From Glaciecola sp048820975 (lineage in GTDB: Bacteria; Pseudomonadota; Gammaproteobacteria; Enterobacterales; Alteromonadaceae), in assembly GCF_048820975.1 (NCBI RefSeq), contig NZ_JBMEUF010000001.1, positions 310,001 through 374,000 of the forward strand: a stretch of 64,000 nt of DNA, given 5' to 3'. Below the pieces are notes generated by a model that did no database searches, had not been told where the DNA came from, and saw only the letters and a list, made by a program, of their open reading frames with translations. The stretch's first letter is position 1. Each line of letters starts with the position of its first letter. This document shows positions 52,811 to 62,008 of the stretch, piece after piece. The translations under genes were made by a program, and so were the position numbers.

Positions 52811-53947
52811 ATGGATAATAAAGTTATCGTGAAAGTTATAGCAAACGAACATGGCAATATAGGTCATTTGCAGCTAAACAAACCTGAGGCACTTAATGCT
52901 TTAGATCTTGATATGATAAAAACAATGTTTACGCAATTAATGGCGTGGCGCAATGACAGCCGCATTGGTGCTGTATTTATAGATAGCAGCATTGATAAAG
53001 CCTTTAGTGCCGGCGGAGATATTGTTTCATTGTATAAGGCTATGGATACCAACGATGAAGGAAAATTACCTGACTTCCTTGCCGATTTTTTTACCCAAGA
53101 ATATCGCTTTGATTATTGTTTGCATGCTTACCCTAAACCCGTAATTTGTTGGGGAAATGGCATAATTATGGGGGGCGGGCTGGGCGTATTTTTGGGCGCA
53201 AGTATAAAAGTGATGACAGAAACCGCGCGTGTAGCAATGCCTGAGGTATCTATTGGTTTGTTTCCAGATGTAGGGGCTAGCTACTTCTTTAATAAAATGC
53301 CTAAGGGCGTTGGCACATTTTTAGGATTATGTGCGGCTAATGTTAACGCGCTCGACTGCGTAGAAATAGGCCTTGCTGATTATGCAATTATGAATAGCAA
53401 GAAAGAGCAAGTGTTACAGGCTTTGGCATCAAGTAAATCGTTCGAACAAGAATATCTGCAAAACCTATTTGCTCAATTGCATGCCACGAGTAAGACTGAC
53501 ATGCCACAAGGTAAGTTACATGGTTTATACAATGAACTTGCTAGATTTGACGAATGCGACAACCTAGGGCAAGTCGAAACCTTGCTGCTTGCATTAAACG
53601 AGCAGTTGCCAAACAATAAAGTATTTAAAAGTGCCCTATCTAGTTTTTTAGCTGCCAGTCCAATTTCTTTACATTTGGTGGTGCAGCAATTAGCACGCGC
53701 TAAACACTTAAATTTGGCTCAATGTTTTGAAATGGAATTGAGTATGGCAAGGCGTTGTTGTTTAGGAGGTGAGTTTAAAGAGGGGATTCGCGCCCTAGTT
53801 ATTGATAAAGACAAACAAGCCGCTTGGCAGTTTTCGCATTATTTAGATGTGACATCACGCGTGGTTGAATCTCATTTTACGCAATTTAATTTAAGTCCCC
53901 ATCCGCTAGCGACCTTAATTCAAGAATTTGGAGATTATCATGGCTAA
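52811..53947 (+). CDS. 3-hydroxyisobutyryl-CoA hydrolase
   Basis: 378 residues from ATG 52811; upstream in-frame codons belong to the dehydrogenase gene. Crotonase fold: LNKPEALNALDLDMI, FSAGGDIVSLYKAM (oxyanion hole), GNGIIMGGGLGVFLGA and MPEVSIGLFPDVGASYFFNKMP, the last including the catalytic glutamate and aspartate of the hydrolase subgroup. Hydrolyses 3-hydroxyisobutyryl-CoA in valine catabolism. The enoyl-CoA hydratase step that precedes it is not encoded in this window. Overlaps mmsB by eight bases. Confidence 0.92.
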   Translation: MDNKVIVKVIANEHGNIGHLQLNKPEALNALDLDMIKTMFTQLMAWRNDSRIGAVFIDSSIDKAFSAGGDIVSLYKAMDTNDEGKLPDFLADFFTQEYRFDYCLHAYPKPVICWGNGIIMGGGLGVFLGASIKVMTETARVAMPEVSIGLFPDVGASYFFNKMPKGVGTFLGLCAANVNALDCVEIGLADYAIMNSKKEQVLQALASSKSFEQEYLQNLFAQLHATSKTDMPQGKLHGLYNELARFDECDNLGQVETLLLALNEQLPNNKVFKSALSSFLAASPISLHLVVQQLARAKHLNLAQCFEMELSMARRCCLGGEFKEGIRALVIDKDKQAAWQFSHYLDVTSRVVESHFTQFNLSPHPLATLIQEFGDYHG

Positions 53948-54812
53948 CATCACTTTTTATGGTTTAGGTAATATGGGGCAAGGTATGGCCTTAAACCTAT
54001 TAAAGAACAAACATTGCTTAAGCGTGTTTGATTTGGTGCCAAATAACATGGCGCCGCTAATAGAGGCCGGCGCTAAGGGGGCGAACTCAGCAAAAGAGGC
54101 CGCCCAACAGGCAGATGTGATTATTAGTATGTTACCTGCAGGGCACCATGTAGCTGCGCTTTATGATGAAATAATAGGCTCGGTAAATAGCAATACTTTA
54201 TTCATTGACTGCAGCACCATAGAAGCCAGCACGGCAAGAGCACTTAAAGATAAAGTATGCAGCCAAGGCCACAGATTTGTAGATGCGCCTGTGTCAGGAG
54301 GGGTAGCTGGTGCAAAAGCAGGTACATTAACATTTATAATGGGCGGCGATGATACCGACGTACAAAAGGCAAAGCACATTTTAGAAGGCATGGGGAAGCA
54401 TTGCTTTCATGCAGGTAAAGCGGGTGCCGGGCAAGTAGCTAAAATTTGTAATAATATGTTGTTGGCCGTACTCATGACAGGTACCTGCGAAGCATTGCAA
54501 ATGGGCATAGACAACGGATTAGATCCTAAAGTGATGTCAGACATTATGCAGCAAAGCTCAGGTAATAACTGGGTACTACAAGTATACAATCCTGTGCCCA
54601 ATATTATGCCCAATGCGCCATCATCAAATAATTATAAAGGAGGCTTTATGGTTGATTTAATGAACAAAGACTTGCGTTTGGCTATGCAAACTGCGCTTGA
54701 GCATCAATCCACCACGCCTATGGGGGCTTTAGCTAAATCGTTATTTGAATTACACGCAAAAGGCGGAAATGGGGGGAAAGACTTTTCGTCAATATTTGAG
54801 AGCTTTAAATAA
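53940..54812 (+). CDS. mmsB: 3-hydroxyisobutyrate dehydrogenase
   Basis: 290 residues from ATG 53940 (GGAG six bases upstream). NAD-binding FYGLGNMGQGMA at the N terminus, DAPVSGGVAGAKAGTL (substrate-binding) and GAGQVAKICNNMLL with the catalytic lysine, FMVDLMNKDLRLA at the C terminus. Oxidises 3-hydroxyisobutyrate to methylmalonate semialdehyde, which MmsA then consumes. Last gene of the operon; the stop lies in a 14-bp hairpin. Confidence 0.94.
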   Translation: MANITFYGLGNMGQGMALNLLKNKHCLSVFDLVPNNMAPLIEAGAKGANSAKEAAQQADVIISMLPAGHHVAALYDEIIGSVNSNTLFIDCSTIEASTARALKDKVCSQGHRFVDAPVSGGVAGAKAGTLTFIMGGDDTDVQKAKHILEGMGKHCFHAGKAGAGQVAKICNNMLLAVLMTGTCEALQMGIDNGLDPKVMSDIMQQSSGNNWVLQVYNPVPNIMPNAPSSNNYKGGFMVDLMNKDLRLAMQTALEHQSTTPMGALAKSLFELHAKGGNGGKDFSSIFESFK

Positions 54813-54824
54813 GCTCTCAAATAT
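54792..54824. terminator. 14-bp hairpin between mmsB and yejM-like gene
   Basis: ATATTTGAGAGCTT (54792-54805) pairs perfectly with AAGCTCTCAAATAT (54811-54824) around TAAAT, between convergent genes. No T-tract longer than two. Confidence 0.6.
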
Positions 54825-54833
54825 AGTTATTGA

Positions 54834-56333
54834 CTATCGGTCACTAAAATCTTTTAAATGCTTGATTGAACGGCTTAATAAGTTAGTGTCAATTTCCAGT
54901 AACTTTTTAGTATTGTCATTTAAGTCTAATACTTCAAAACTACCGTCTTTCCCTACTGAGGTAAGTAAAGGATATTTCACTATAATTAAGTTATTTTTTT
55001 CGGTGCTAACTAACCAGTTTTTACTAGGCGAAAGCAAAGATTGACCTGTTGAGTACCGGTTCACGTCAGCCAAGCAACCAAACTTACTAAGTATAGTAGG
55101 CGTTATGTCTTCATTACTTGAAATTTGATTAAAGTCTACAAAACGAGAGTAAAGCTTATAGAAGTTTTCGCTTTCATTTTGCTGAATTATCATCAATTCA
55201 GTATTCTCATCAAGTAAGGTTTGGTCAAGTGCGGCTAATGTATCTGCGCTTAATATACCTATAAACAATCCATTTTCACTGCTTTGAATCGCGTTTAAAA
55301 ACTCGGCGGTGTCTTCACTGGTATTGGTTTCAATAAACGTGGTGGTAGTTACGTCAAAGGCTTCTAGAAGCTCAACTACTACCGGTGGTGACTTAGTTAA
55401 GCTAAGCAGATTATTAGGAATGCCATATAAGAGCTGGTCTAATAATTTACTGGGTTTTTGCTGTAAGTTTAAATGAAACTGATTGGCCTTTAAGCCATTA
55501 TACGATGTGCGTGCTACAGGCTCTAAACTGCTTAGTACCACTACCTTTACTTTGTTATCAACACTGCAATATACCGGGCGAGGCGGATAGTTAAAGCGGT
55601 TGTTTTCGCTGTTGTATTGCAGTTCTTCACGCTGTTGCCTAACTTCTAAATCTAGTAAGCCGTAACGAGCCATTAAGGTTTTTGCCGTAGCAGGGTATGA
55701 CAGCGGGAACATGTTATCTTGCTTTAACACGGGTGTGTAAAGCTTTGCGTCGGCCCATACATGAATTGCGTGGCTTACCACGAAGCATAATACTAATGAC
55801 ACCATAATATATGGGCTAACTTTAAACTTTTGTAAGCGAGCAATGCGTTTGAAAATAGCATTTGCGACGACTAGTTGAAACATCAACCATATTACAAATA
55901 GCAGAACAAGGTAAAACCATTGCAGCCAACCAAAAGCGTTTACTTGCCCGCGGGTTTCACTTTTTAATAATTCAGCTGAACTAAACGACAGGTGAAAACC
56001 TGTTTTATTGTACAATAGCGCGTCAAAGGCGAGCAGAGCCAAACATAGAGCGGCAATAACCGAGGCGGTTGCTTTTAGTGTATTTAAATGGGTAATTTTG
56101 TAGCACAAAGGCAATATTAATATAATGAAACCTAAGAACGTTAAAAAGCTGGTATGACCCAACCAAGTTGTTACCATGTAAATAACGCTAATGGGGGTTT
56201 CGGCGCTTGGGCCGGAAAACAAATAAACAGACGATATTACAACAGCCATTAAAATATTGGCTAATGCAAACCAGTGTCCCCAACTCACTTGTTTTGTTAT
56301 TTGTTGGCGATGGGGTGATTCAGTATATATCAT
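54834..56333 (-). CDS. DUF3413/YejM (PbgA)-like membrane protein, short form
   Basis: 499 residues. Five hydrophobic helices in the first 200 residues, beginning VSWGHWFALANILMAVVISS, give the DUF3413 domain of YejM, the inner-membrane lipid-A/cardiolipin sensor that controls LpxC. After QDNMFPLSYPATAKTLMARYGLLD, the periplasmic part should be a sulfatase-like domain, but it is about 90 residues shorter than E. coli YejM (586), and I cannot find the metal-binding or catalytic sulfatase residues. The reading frame is continuous. Directly after yejL with seven bases between. Probably a lineage variant of YejM, or a degenerate paralogue. Confidence 0.8.
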   Translation of the reverse strand: MIYTESPHRQQITKQVSWGHWFALANILMAVVISSVYLFSGPSAETPISVIYMVTTWLGHTSFLTFLGFIILILPLCYKITHLNTLKATASVIAALCLALLAFDALLYNKTGFHLSFSSAELLKSETRGQVNAFGWLQWFYLVLLFVIWLMFQLVVANAIFKRIARLQKFKVSPYIMVSLVLCFVVSHAIHVWADAKLYTPVLKQDNMFPLSYPATAKTLMARYGLLDLEVRQQREELQYNSENNRFNYPPRPVYCSVDNKVKVVVLSSLEPVARTSYNGLKANQFHLNLQQKPSKLLDQLLYGIPNNLLSLTKSPPVVVELLEAFDVTTTTFIETNTSEDTAEFLNAIQSSENGLFIGILSADTLAALDQTLLDENTELMIIQQNESENFYKLYSRFVDFNQISSNEDITPTILSKFGCLADVNRYSTGQSLLSPSKNWLVSTEKNNLIIVKYPLLTSVGKDGSFEVLDLNDNTKKLLEIDTNLLSRSIKHLKDFSDR

Positions 56334-56340
56334 CAGTAAT

Positions 56341-56556
56341 TTACGCCGATGTACTTTTTTTCAGCGCATTGCAAAATTGTTCTACCATATCTTGGCGTTT
56401 GTCTTTGTTTACTTGATTATTAAATATGTTGGCAAGCACATTGCCAAGCACCATTATAGATAAATCTCGGTTAGATTGATTTTGCTCTAGGGCAACAAAA
56501 ACGTCTTGCATAACAGCTTCAAACTCTTCATTACTGTACCGTGATTGTATGGGCAT
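56341..56556 (-). CDS. yejL: YejL family protein (DUF1414)
   Basis: 71 residues (E. coli 75). MPIQSRYSNEEFEAVMQDVF and DLSIMVLGNVLANIFNN match YejL. Small helical protein of unknown role, always next to yejM; here seven bases upstream of the yejM-like gene in the same operon and divergent from yejK. Confidence 0.92.
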   Translation of the reverse strand: MPIQSRYSNEEFEAVMQDVFVALEQNQSNRDLSIMVLGNVLANIFNNQVNKDKRQDMVEQFCNALKKSTSA

Positions 56557-56718
56557 TCATTTGTCCTATGATTTTTTGAGAAAAACTCGTTACAATTGCA
56601 TTATTGGGTTTTGTATCAGTATACGGCCTGTGGTTTTTTTTCACCAACTTTTGTTCGTTAGTTTGTTTAAGTGAACAACGAATAACCAATATTCTATTTT
56701 AAAGGTAATCATAACTTT

Positions 56719-57774
56719 ATGAGTGCAAACGTAAACCAGTTTGTTGTCCACCAAATTAATTTAAACGAAGAGGGTAAACTTGTATTTATCCCTCGTCCTA
56801 GTTGTTTTGAGATTTCCGAACCTATTAGTGACTTAGCCGCACAGCTACACAGTAATTTTAGTGGCAAACCAAGCAAAGGCGTTGGCGGCTTTGGCGAACT
56901 GCTAGATCCAACGGTTAAAAACTTGCTTGATTCATATTTCGCTGAAAGCTTATCGTTTTATGATTTTAGCGTTCAAGCCAGTGAAAAGCTGTTGAGTGCC
57001 ATTACTGAAGAGGCCATGATTGAAACTGGCTATGTGATTTTTAGTCAGTATGAATACTTAGCAACCGATTACTTAATGATAGCCATGCTAGATACTAAAG
57101 AGCTTGTGACGGTAAGCCAAGATTTGGATTTATCGCAAAATCGCTTCCTTGAACTGAGCAAAATGCAAATTGCCGTAAGGATAGATTTGACCGCCCTTGA
57201 AACGTCACCACAGGATTTTCGCTACATAAGTTTTATAAAAGGCAGAATGGGTAGAAAAGTATCTGATTTCTTTATGAACTTTATAGGCTGCGAAGAAAAA
57301 GTAGACACCAAAGTGCAAAATAAGCAATTTGTACAGCAACTTGATACTTATTTAGCCTCGCAGCCGTTAGATGCCAATGAAAAACACCAGCATCGAGACT
57401 CAGTGGCGCAGTACTACAAAGAAAGAGCAGGCATGGGCGAAGATGTTAATGTAAGCGATATTGATGAAATATTGCCCAAAATGACGGAAAGTAACCATAG
57501 CTTTTCCGATTACAACGCTGGATTGGAAAATCCATTGGAGCCAAAGTTTCAGGCCGACAAAAGCATGTTAAATTCCATGAACAAATACTCGGGCGCCGGT
57601 GGCGGATTAAGTATAAGTTTTGACCGTAAGCATTTAGGCCAAAAAGTGCATTACAACCCGCATACTGATACTTTAACAATAGTGGGTTTACCGCCTAATT
57701 TAAAAGATCAGTTAAGTAAAAGCAGTTCGCAAGATAATAGTTATGCTAGCGAACAAGAGGGCGATACTGAGTAA
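56719..57774 (+). CDS. yejK: Nucleoid-associated protein YejK (NdpA)
   Basis: 351 residues (E. coli 335). Starts SANVNQFVVHQI; contains GVGGFGE, YEYLATDYLMIAMLD, DLSQNRFLELSKMQIAVRIDL and FMGC-like FMNFIGCEEKVD, then GLSISFDRKHLGQKVHYN. Binds the nucleoid (37-kDa nucleoid protein family). Divergent from yejL-yejM as in enteric bacteria. The stop TAA overlaps the next ATG by one base. Confidence 0.93.
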   Translation: MSANVNQFVVHQINLNEEGKLVFIPRPSCFEISEPISDLAAQLHSNFSGKPSKGVGGFGELLDPTVKNLLDSYFAESLSFYDFSVQASEKLLSAITEEAMIETGYVIFSQYEYLATDYLMIAMLDTKELVTVSQDLDLSQNRFLELSKMQIAVRIDLTALETSPQDFRYISFIKGRMGRKVSDFFMNFIGCEEKVDTKVQNKQFVQQLDTYLASQPLDANEKHQHRDSVAQYYKERAGMGEDVNVSDIDEILPKMTESNHSFSDYNAGLENPLEPKFQADKSMLNSMNKYSGAGGGLSISFDRKHLGQKVHYNPHTDTLTIVGLPPNLKDQLSKSSSQDNSYASEQEGDTE

Positions 57775-58655
57775 TGAAATTATTTGTAAATGATTTAACC
57801 GTAATGGATTTCTCTTACCTTTGCCCAGTGCGTGGAATGGTGGGTGAAAGCTGGATTGTTGATGTAGTGCTAGATGGTGGCTTGAACGATGAAAGCATGG
57901 TGCAAGATTTCGGTATAGTGAAAAAGCAGTTAAAACGCATCATTGATGACTACGTTGATCACAAGTTGGTGATACCTGCAGAACATCGTAGCACTAATAT
58001 TCATCCCCGTGCTGACGATGGGCGAGTGCAAGTGGATTTCGTATTTGCTGAGCAAAAATCAATTGCGTTAAATTGCCCGCCAGAAGCTTATGCTTTTGTT
58101 TATGACAGCGAAATAAACAAGCAAAGTGTAACGGTTTATTTAAAAGATGTAATTACCACACACCTGCCTGAAAACGTGCATGACATTGAAATTTCCTTAC
58201 GTGAGGAAGTAATTAATACACCATTTTACCATTACACCCACGGCTTAAAAAAGCATGAAGGAAATTGTCAGCGTATTGCGCATGGTCACAGGTCAAAAAT
58301 TATTATTAAAGAAGAGGGCGTTGATTCACTTCAGTGGCAATCATATTGGGCCCAGCGCTGGAGTGATATTTACATAGGTAGTGATTTTGATTTGGTTGAG
58401 GTAAGTGATTTAAGTTTTGCCATTGAGCCAAATGCTGAGGTGTATTGCTTTAAATACGAAGCATCACAAGGTGAATTTGAAATGGCGATTGATAAGTCAG
58501 TGTGCGAAATAATTGCTTATGATTCTACCGTAGAGTGTTTAGCGCAGTACGTGCTTGAACAAACACAAATGAAAACAAGCAAGCAACTTGAGGTACGCGC
58601 ATTTGAAGGCGTTGGTAAGGGCGCAATTGTGACTAGTGGGCATAATTGTGACTAG
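57774..58655 (+). CDS. QueD-like tandem T-fold protein (6-carboxytetrahydropterin synthase family)
   Basis: 293 residues with two T-fold halves. The first holds DFGIVKKQLKRIIDDYVDHKLVIP, the conserved helix of QueD, but the zinc histidines are missing (FSYLCPVRGMVGESW). The second holds HGLKKHEGNCQRIAHGHRSKI, the Cys and HGH zinc-ligand region. Such fusions with one degenerate half occur in gammaproteobacteria; the activity is not known to me and could be QueD-like or a binding role. Overlaps yejK by one base. The last two codons are created by a 19-base duplication described separately. Confidence 0.82.
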   Translation: MKLFVNDLTVMDFSYLCPVRGMVGESWIVDVVLDGGLNDESMVQDFGIVKKQLKRIIDDYVDHKLVIPAEHRSTNIHPRADDGRVQVDFVFAEQKSIALNCPPEAYAFVYDSEINKQSVTVYLKDVITTHLPENVHDIEISLREEVINTPFYHYTHGLKKHEGNCQRIAHGHRSKIIIKEEGVDSLQWQSYWAQRWSDIYIGSDFDLVEVSDLSFAIEPNAEVYCFKYEASQGEFEMAIDKSVCEIIAYDSTVECLAQYVLEQTQMKTSKQLEVRAFEGVGKGAIVTSGHNCD

Positions 58656-58662
58656 TGGGCAT
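58625..58662 (+). repeat. 19-base tandem duplication
   Basis: AATTGTGACTAGTGGGCAT occurs twice without gap (58625-58643 and 58644-58662), followed by AATT. Because 19 is not a multiple of three, it shifts the reading frame: the QueD-like gene ends Asn-Cys-Asp instead of stopping right after Asn. The repeat also fills the space before the M23 gene. Confidence 0.95.
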
Positions 58663-58669
58663 AATTAAT

Positions 58670-59491
58670 ATGCGATTTATTCACCTTGTTTTTGTGAGTG
58701 TATGTTTGTTTAGTGCCAGTGTAATGGCCAGCCAGCCAATGTTATTGGGCGAATTAACACAAGGTTCGTTGATTCGTGGCAAAACCAGCCCTGGTACTGA
58801 ATTATTCTTAAATGGTAAAAATGTATTAGTGTCGAAAAATGGTGAGTTTGCATTTGGGTTTGGCCGTGATGCGGCCTTAAGACAAACGCTTTCTTGGCGC
58901 GGTGAAAATGATACTGATTTACAAAACATGACGCTTTCGCTAGCTAAACGCCAATACAACATTGATAAAATAGAAGGTGTTGAACAAAAATACGTAAGCC
59001 CACCCGAAGCGGTGCTAGCCCGTATAAGGCAAGACAACAAAGCCGTTGCCAATGCCCGTGCCTATAATACTGATGCGCTAGATTTTTTAGCTGATTTCAT
59101 TTTACCTGCACAGGGCCGAATAAGCGGGGTATATGGCTCGCAGCGCATATTTAACGGGCAAGCAAAACGGCCGCATTATGGCTTAGATGTAGCGAATAAA
59201 ACCGGTACGCCTATAATTGCGCCAGCCGGTGGCACTATTCGCATGGCACATAAGGATTTGTATTATTCTGGCGGCACAATAATTCTTGATCATGGCTTTG
59301 GCGTGAGCTCTACCTTTATTCACATGAGTAAATTGCATGTAGAAGAAGGGCAGCGAGTGGAGCAAGGTGAACTAATAGGTGAAATAGGGGCAACAGGGCG
59401 CGTAACTGGCCCCCATTTAGATTGGCGAATAAATTGGTTTAAAGAACGCTTAGACCCAGCTTTACTAGTCGATTTACCTAAGGCTAAATAA
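58670..59491 (+). CDS. Exported M23 metallopeptidase
   Basis: 273 residues from ATG 58670, signal peptide MRFIHLVFVSVCLFSASVMA; a GTG at 58655 is also in frame. N-terminal Ig-like region about 25-110, then M23 domain with HYGLD (zinc His and Asp), GGTIRMAHKDLYYSGG, FIHMSKL and GPHLDW, where the more usual HLHF reads HLDW. Role: peptidoglycan hydrolysis or LytM-type factor. Ribosome-binding site is GTGGG ten bases upstream, weak. Confidence 0.88.
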   Translation: MRFIHLVFVSVCLFSASVMASQPMLLGELTQGSLIRGKTSPGTELFLNGKNVLVSKNGEFAFGFGRDAALRQTLSWRGENDTDLQNMTLSLAKRQYNIDKIEGVEQKYVSPPEAVLARIRQDNKAVANARAYNTDALDFLADFILPAQGRISGVYGSQRIFNGQAKRPHYGLDVANKTGTPIIAPAGGTIRMAHKDLYYSGGTIILDHGFGVSSTFIHMSKLHVEEGQRVEQGELIGEIGATGRVTGPHLDWRINWFKERLDPALLVDLPKAK

Positions 59492-59498
59492 AGCTGCT

Positions 59499-61331
59499 TT
59501 ATTGCAGCCCTAGCCAGGTATGAAACAGCGTTTCATCTTCAACGGTAATTGCGCAGGTATCTGCTGGGGCTTCACTCACTGTAAATTCTAATTCAATTAA
59601 TTTAGCATCACGTAATACATGTATAGGCAGTGTTTCGCCAACATGTTTTTGATTAAGTATTGTTATAAGCTTTGCTTCGTCACACTGCCAACTATCAACA
59701 GCAACAATTGTATCTCCGTGCATTAAACCCGCTTTACTGGCACCGCGCCCATCATAAACAGCGTTTACTCGTAACATTTTATCAACTGAAGATACAACCG
59801 CGCCCCAGTCAGTTTTGTTATTTAAGGGTTTCTCTCCGCCTTTATCAAGGGCATTTTGTGAAGGTCTGAGTTTTAGTTGTAAACCTATTTGCTGCAAAAT
59901 ACTGTGTAAAGGTAGGTCGACCGTAGTGCTGGTGACCATGTTCAGAAAGTGGCTAATATCTAAATTTAACTCCTTTTCACATAATTGGGTAATCACATCA
60001 TCAGGGGTGCCAATACACGGCTTTCCGTATTGTTTCCAAAGCAATTGCATAATTGTATCTAGGCTATGCTTTCCTTGTGAATGCTGCCTAATAGTTATAT
60101 CTAAGCATAAAGCCACTACGGCTCCTTTATTGTAATAACTTACAATATGATTCACCGAGCCTGCGTCTTGTTTATAAAATTTTGACCATGCTTCAAAGCT
60201 AGATTGGCTCACGCTTTGTTTATGACGCCCTTGGTTTTTCAATAAACGGGTAAGCGTTTCGTTTAATACCTGCACATAATCTTTTGGTGAAATAAGGCCG
60301 GTGCGCGCCAAGCTTAAATCATCATATAGTGAAGTGAAACCTTCATAAATCCATAGCTGCGGGGTATACACTTCTTTAGATAAGTCTACCTGATGCATTA
60401 CTTGCGGTTTAATTTGTTTAACGTGCCAAGTATGAAATAGTTCGTGGCTACATAAACTTAAAAACTGTTGGTAGCCCGGTGTGATGTTTTTGTTATCACC
60501 AACAAAAGGGATATCAAAACGGTTGTATTGCAGCACGGTGCTAGCAATGTGTTCGAGCCCACCAAAACCACCATCACAAATTAAGGTCATAAACCAATAT
60601 TCTTCGCACGGAATTTCACCAAACAGAGCCATATGGTGCTTAATGATGGGTGTAAGATCATCAGCAATTCGATGAAGATCGTAAGGGTGCTGACCAGTAA
60701 ATGCTAAGTGAAACACCGTGTTGTTTACGCTAAAACTGTGGTAATTCAAACACCCAATCAGAAAAGGGTGGTCAATTAAGTCATAATAATTATTACATGT
60801 GTAAGCCGCTTTGCCAGGTGTATGCACATTGCTCTTAGGCATAGCCGTGGCAATTCGCGACAATGCATTTGGGGTAAGTGAAGCAAAGCTAGCTTCATCT
60901 ATTGTTACGCTATGTTTAATATTATGAACGTTGTTTATATATAAAAATACACTGGTGCCATTAAAAAATGCGTAGTCTTGATTAATAAAAGCGCTTCTTA
61001 CTGATAGGTCATAAGCATATATTTGGTAAGTGACTAACAGTTCATCCAGCGCTTCGCCTTTTGTACAGCTTATTTTCCACGATTGCTTATTAAGCTGAGT
61101 AACTTCCAATTTGGCGCTTTCGTTGTTTGGGCATGCAGCCTGCAATGCGTGTAAGTTTCTAGCGAAATCACGCACCATATAACTCCCCGGTATCCATGCC
61201 GGTAAACTAAGCTCAATTTCATTGCTAGATAAGTGATTGATATACATGTTTACTTGTAGCAGATGTTCAGTGCTACTAAGTAAGCTAAGGTCATAACGAA
61301 TGGTGCTTGTGGTCATATTGTATAAATTCAT
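59499..61331 (-). CDS. M61-family metallopeptidase with PDZ domain
   Basis: 610 residues; the start may be the second ATG (61316), which begins closer to the family consensus. N-terminal beta-rich domain PAWIPGSYMVRDFARN (about 44-59, a hallmark of M61 glycyl aminopeptidases), HELFH zinc motif at 296-300 and third-ligand candidate Glu330 in IYEGFTSLYDDL; PDZ domain about 500-590. No signal peptide is apparent, so cytoplasmic. Release of N-terminal Gly/Ala from peptides is inferred from characterised relatives. Convergent with the M23 gene, seven bases between stops. Confidence 0.9.
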   Translation of the reverse strand: MNLYNMTTSTIRYDLSLLSSTEHLLQVNMYINHLSSNEIELSLPAWIPGSYMVRDFARNLHALQAACPNNESAKLEVTQLNKQSWKISCTKGEALDELLVTYQIYAYDLSVRSAFINQDYAFFNGTSVFLYINNVHNIKHSVTIDEASFASLTPNALSRIATAMPKSNVHTPGKAAYTCNNYYDLIDHPFLIGCLNYHSFSVNNTVFHLAFTGQHPYDLHRIADDLTPIIKHHMALFGEIPCEEYWFMTLICDGGFGGLEHIASTVLQYNRFDIPFVGDNKNITPGYQQFLSLCSHELFHTWHVKQIKPQVMHQVDLSKEVYTPQLWIYEGFTSLYDDLSLARTGLISPKDYVQVLNETLTRLLKNQGRHKQSVSQSSFEAWSKFYKQDAGSVNHIVSYYNKGAVVALCLDITIRQHSQGKHSLDTIMQLLWKQYGKPCIGTPDDVITQLCEKELNLDISHFLNMVTSTTVDLPLHSILQQIGLQLKLRPSQNALDKGGEKPLNNKTDWGAVVSSVDKMLRVNAVYDGRGASKAGLMHGDTIVAVDSWQCDEAKLITILNQKHVGETLPIHVLRDAKLIELEFTVSEAPADTCAITVEDETLFHTWLGLQ

Positions 61332-61491
61332 ATAGTTGCGTGCTTAATTTTGTACATAGCATAAGCTAAGCGCACTGTATTTTATAGTGCATTTGGTGCC
61401 CGCTCTTGTATTTATGCAGATCAAATGTAAACTAAACGTTAACAATAAAAATATGCAAGCAGTTAAGTACACAATACACAGGGGTGTAGAA

Positions 61492-61953
61492 ATGCGCGAA
61501 ATTGATAGATTATTAAATCGATACAGTGAAAGCCATACAAACAGAACCAATATTTTAATTCATGCTATAGCGGTACCCAGTATCTTCTTCGTTACCATTG
61601 GCCTTATTTGGTCTATTCCCGTACCGGCATTTATTGCGCAATATAATATTAATTGGGCACATATATTTGCGGTTCCCACGTTGTATTATTACTTTAAGCT
61701 TTCCGGGCCCATTGGCGCAGCAATGACACTACTTATGATTGCAACCTTTTATGGTATCAAGTTTTTAGAGGCCGCCAATATAAACGTGCTTCACTTTAGT
61801 TTGGCACTGTTTGTAATAATGTGGATACTGCAGTTTGTAGGGCACAAAATTGAAGGTAAAAAGCCATCTTTCTTTGAAGATTTACGCTATTTGCTTGTAG
61901 GCCCTGCATGGTGGTGGGGGCATTGGCTAAAGCGCTTTAATATTCAGTATTAA
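61492..61953 (+). CDS. DUF962/Mpo1-like membrane protein
   Basis: 153 residues from ATG 61492 (GGGG seven bases upstream); longer open frame rejected. NRTNILIHAIAVPSIFF opens the domain, with helices near 23-44, 67-90 and 100-130, and the signature HKIEGKKPSFFEDLRYLLVGPAWWWGHW. The yeast relative Mpo1 is an iron-dependent dioxygenase of 2-hydroxy fatty acids; whether this bacterial protein does the same is unknown. Confidence 0.88.
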   Translation: MREIDRLLNRYSESHTNRTNILIHAIAVPSIFFVTIGLIWSIPVPAFIAQYNINWAHIFAVPTLYYYFKLSGPIGAAMTLLMIATFYGIKFLEAANINVLHFSLALFVIMWILQFVGHKIEGKKPSFFEDLRYLLVGPAWWWGHWLKRFNIQY

Positions 61954-61980
61954 TTTAGCAAGCAGCTTTATGCGTACTAC

Positions 61981-62008
61981 ATCACATTACTTAGCCAAGT
62001 AATGTGAT
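61981..62008. terminator. Hairpin between DUF962 gene and pfkA
   Basis: ATCACATTACTT and AAGTAATGTGAT form a 12-bp stem with a 4-base loop; the pfkA stop codon is within the stem. Shared by the convergent genes. Confidence 0.6.

Noticed and set aside
54745..55044. 99-codon plus-strand ORF spanning the mmsB end
   Set aside because: Overlaps mmsB and antisense yejM-like gene across a hairpin; no family features.
54834..56333. Frameshift explaining the short YejM-like protein
   Set aside because: The frame is continuous to a stop beside the convergent hairpin, with no leftover sulfatase-like sequence outside it.
59487..59508. Short stems AATAAAG/CTTTATT and GCTGC/GCAGC between M23 and M61 genes
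   Set aside because: Mutually exclusive 5-7-bp stems without a T-tract; too weak to call a terminator.
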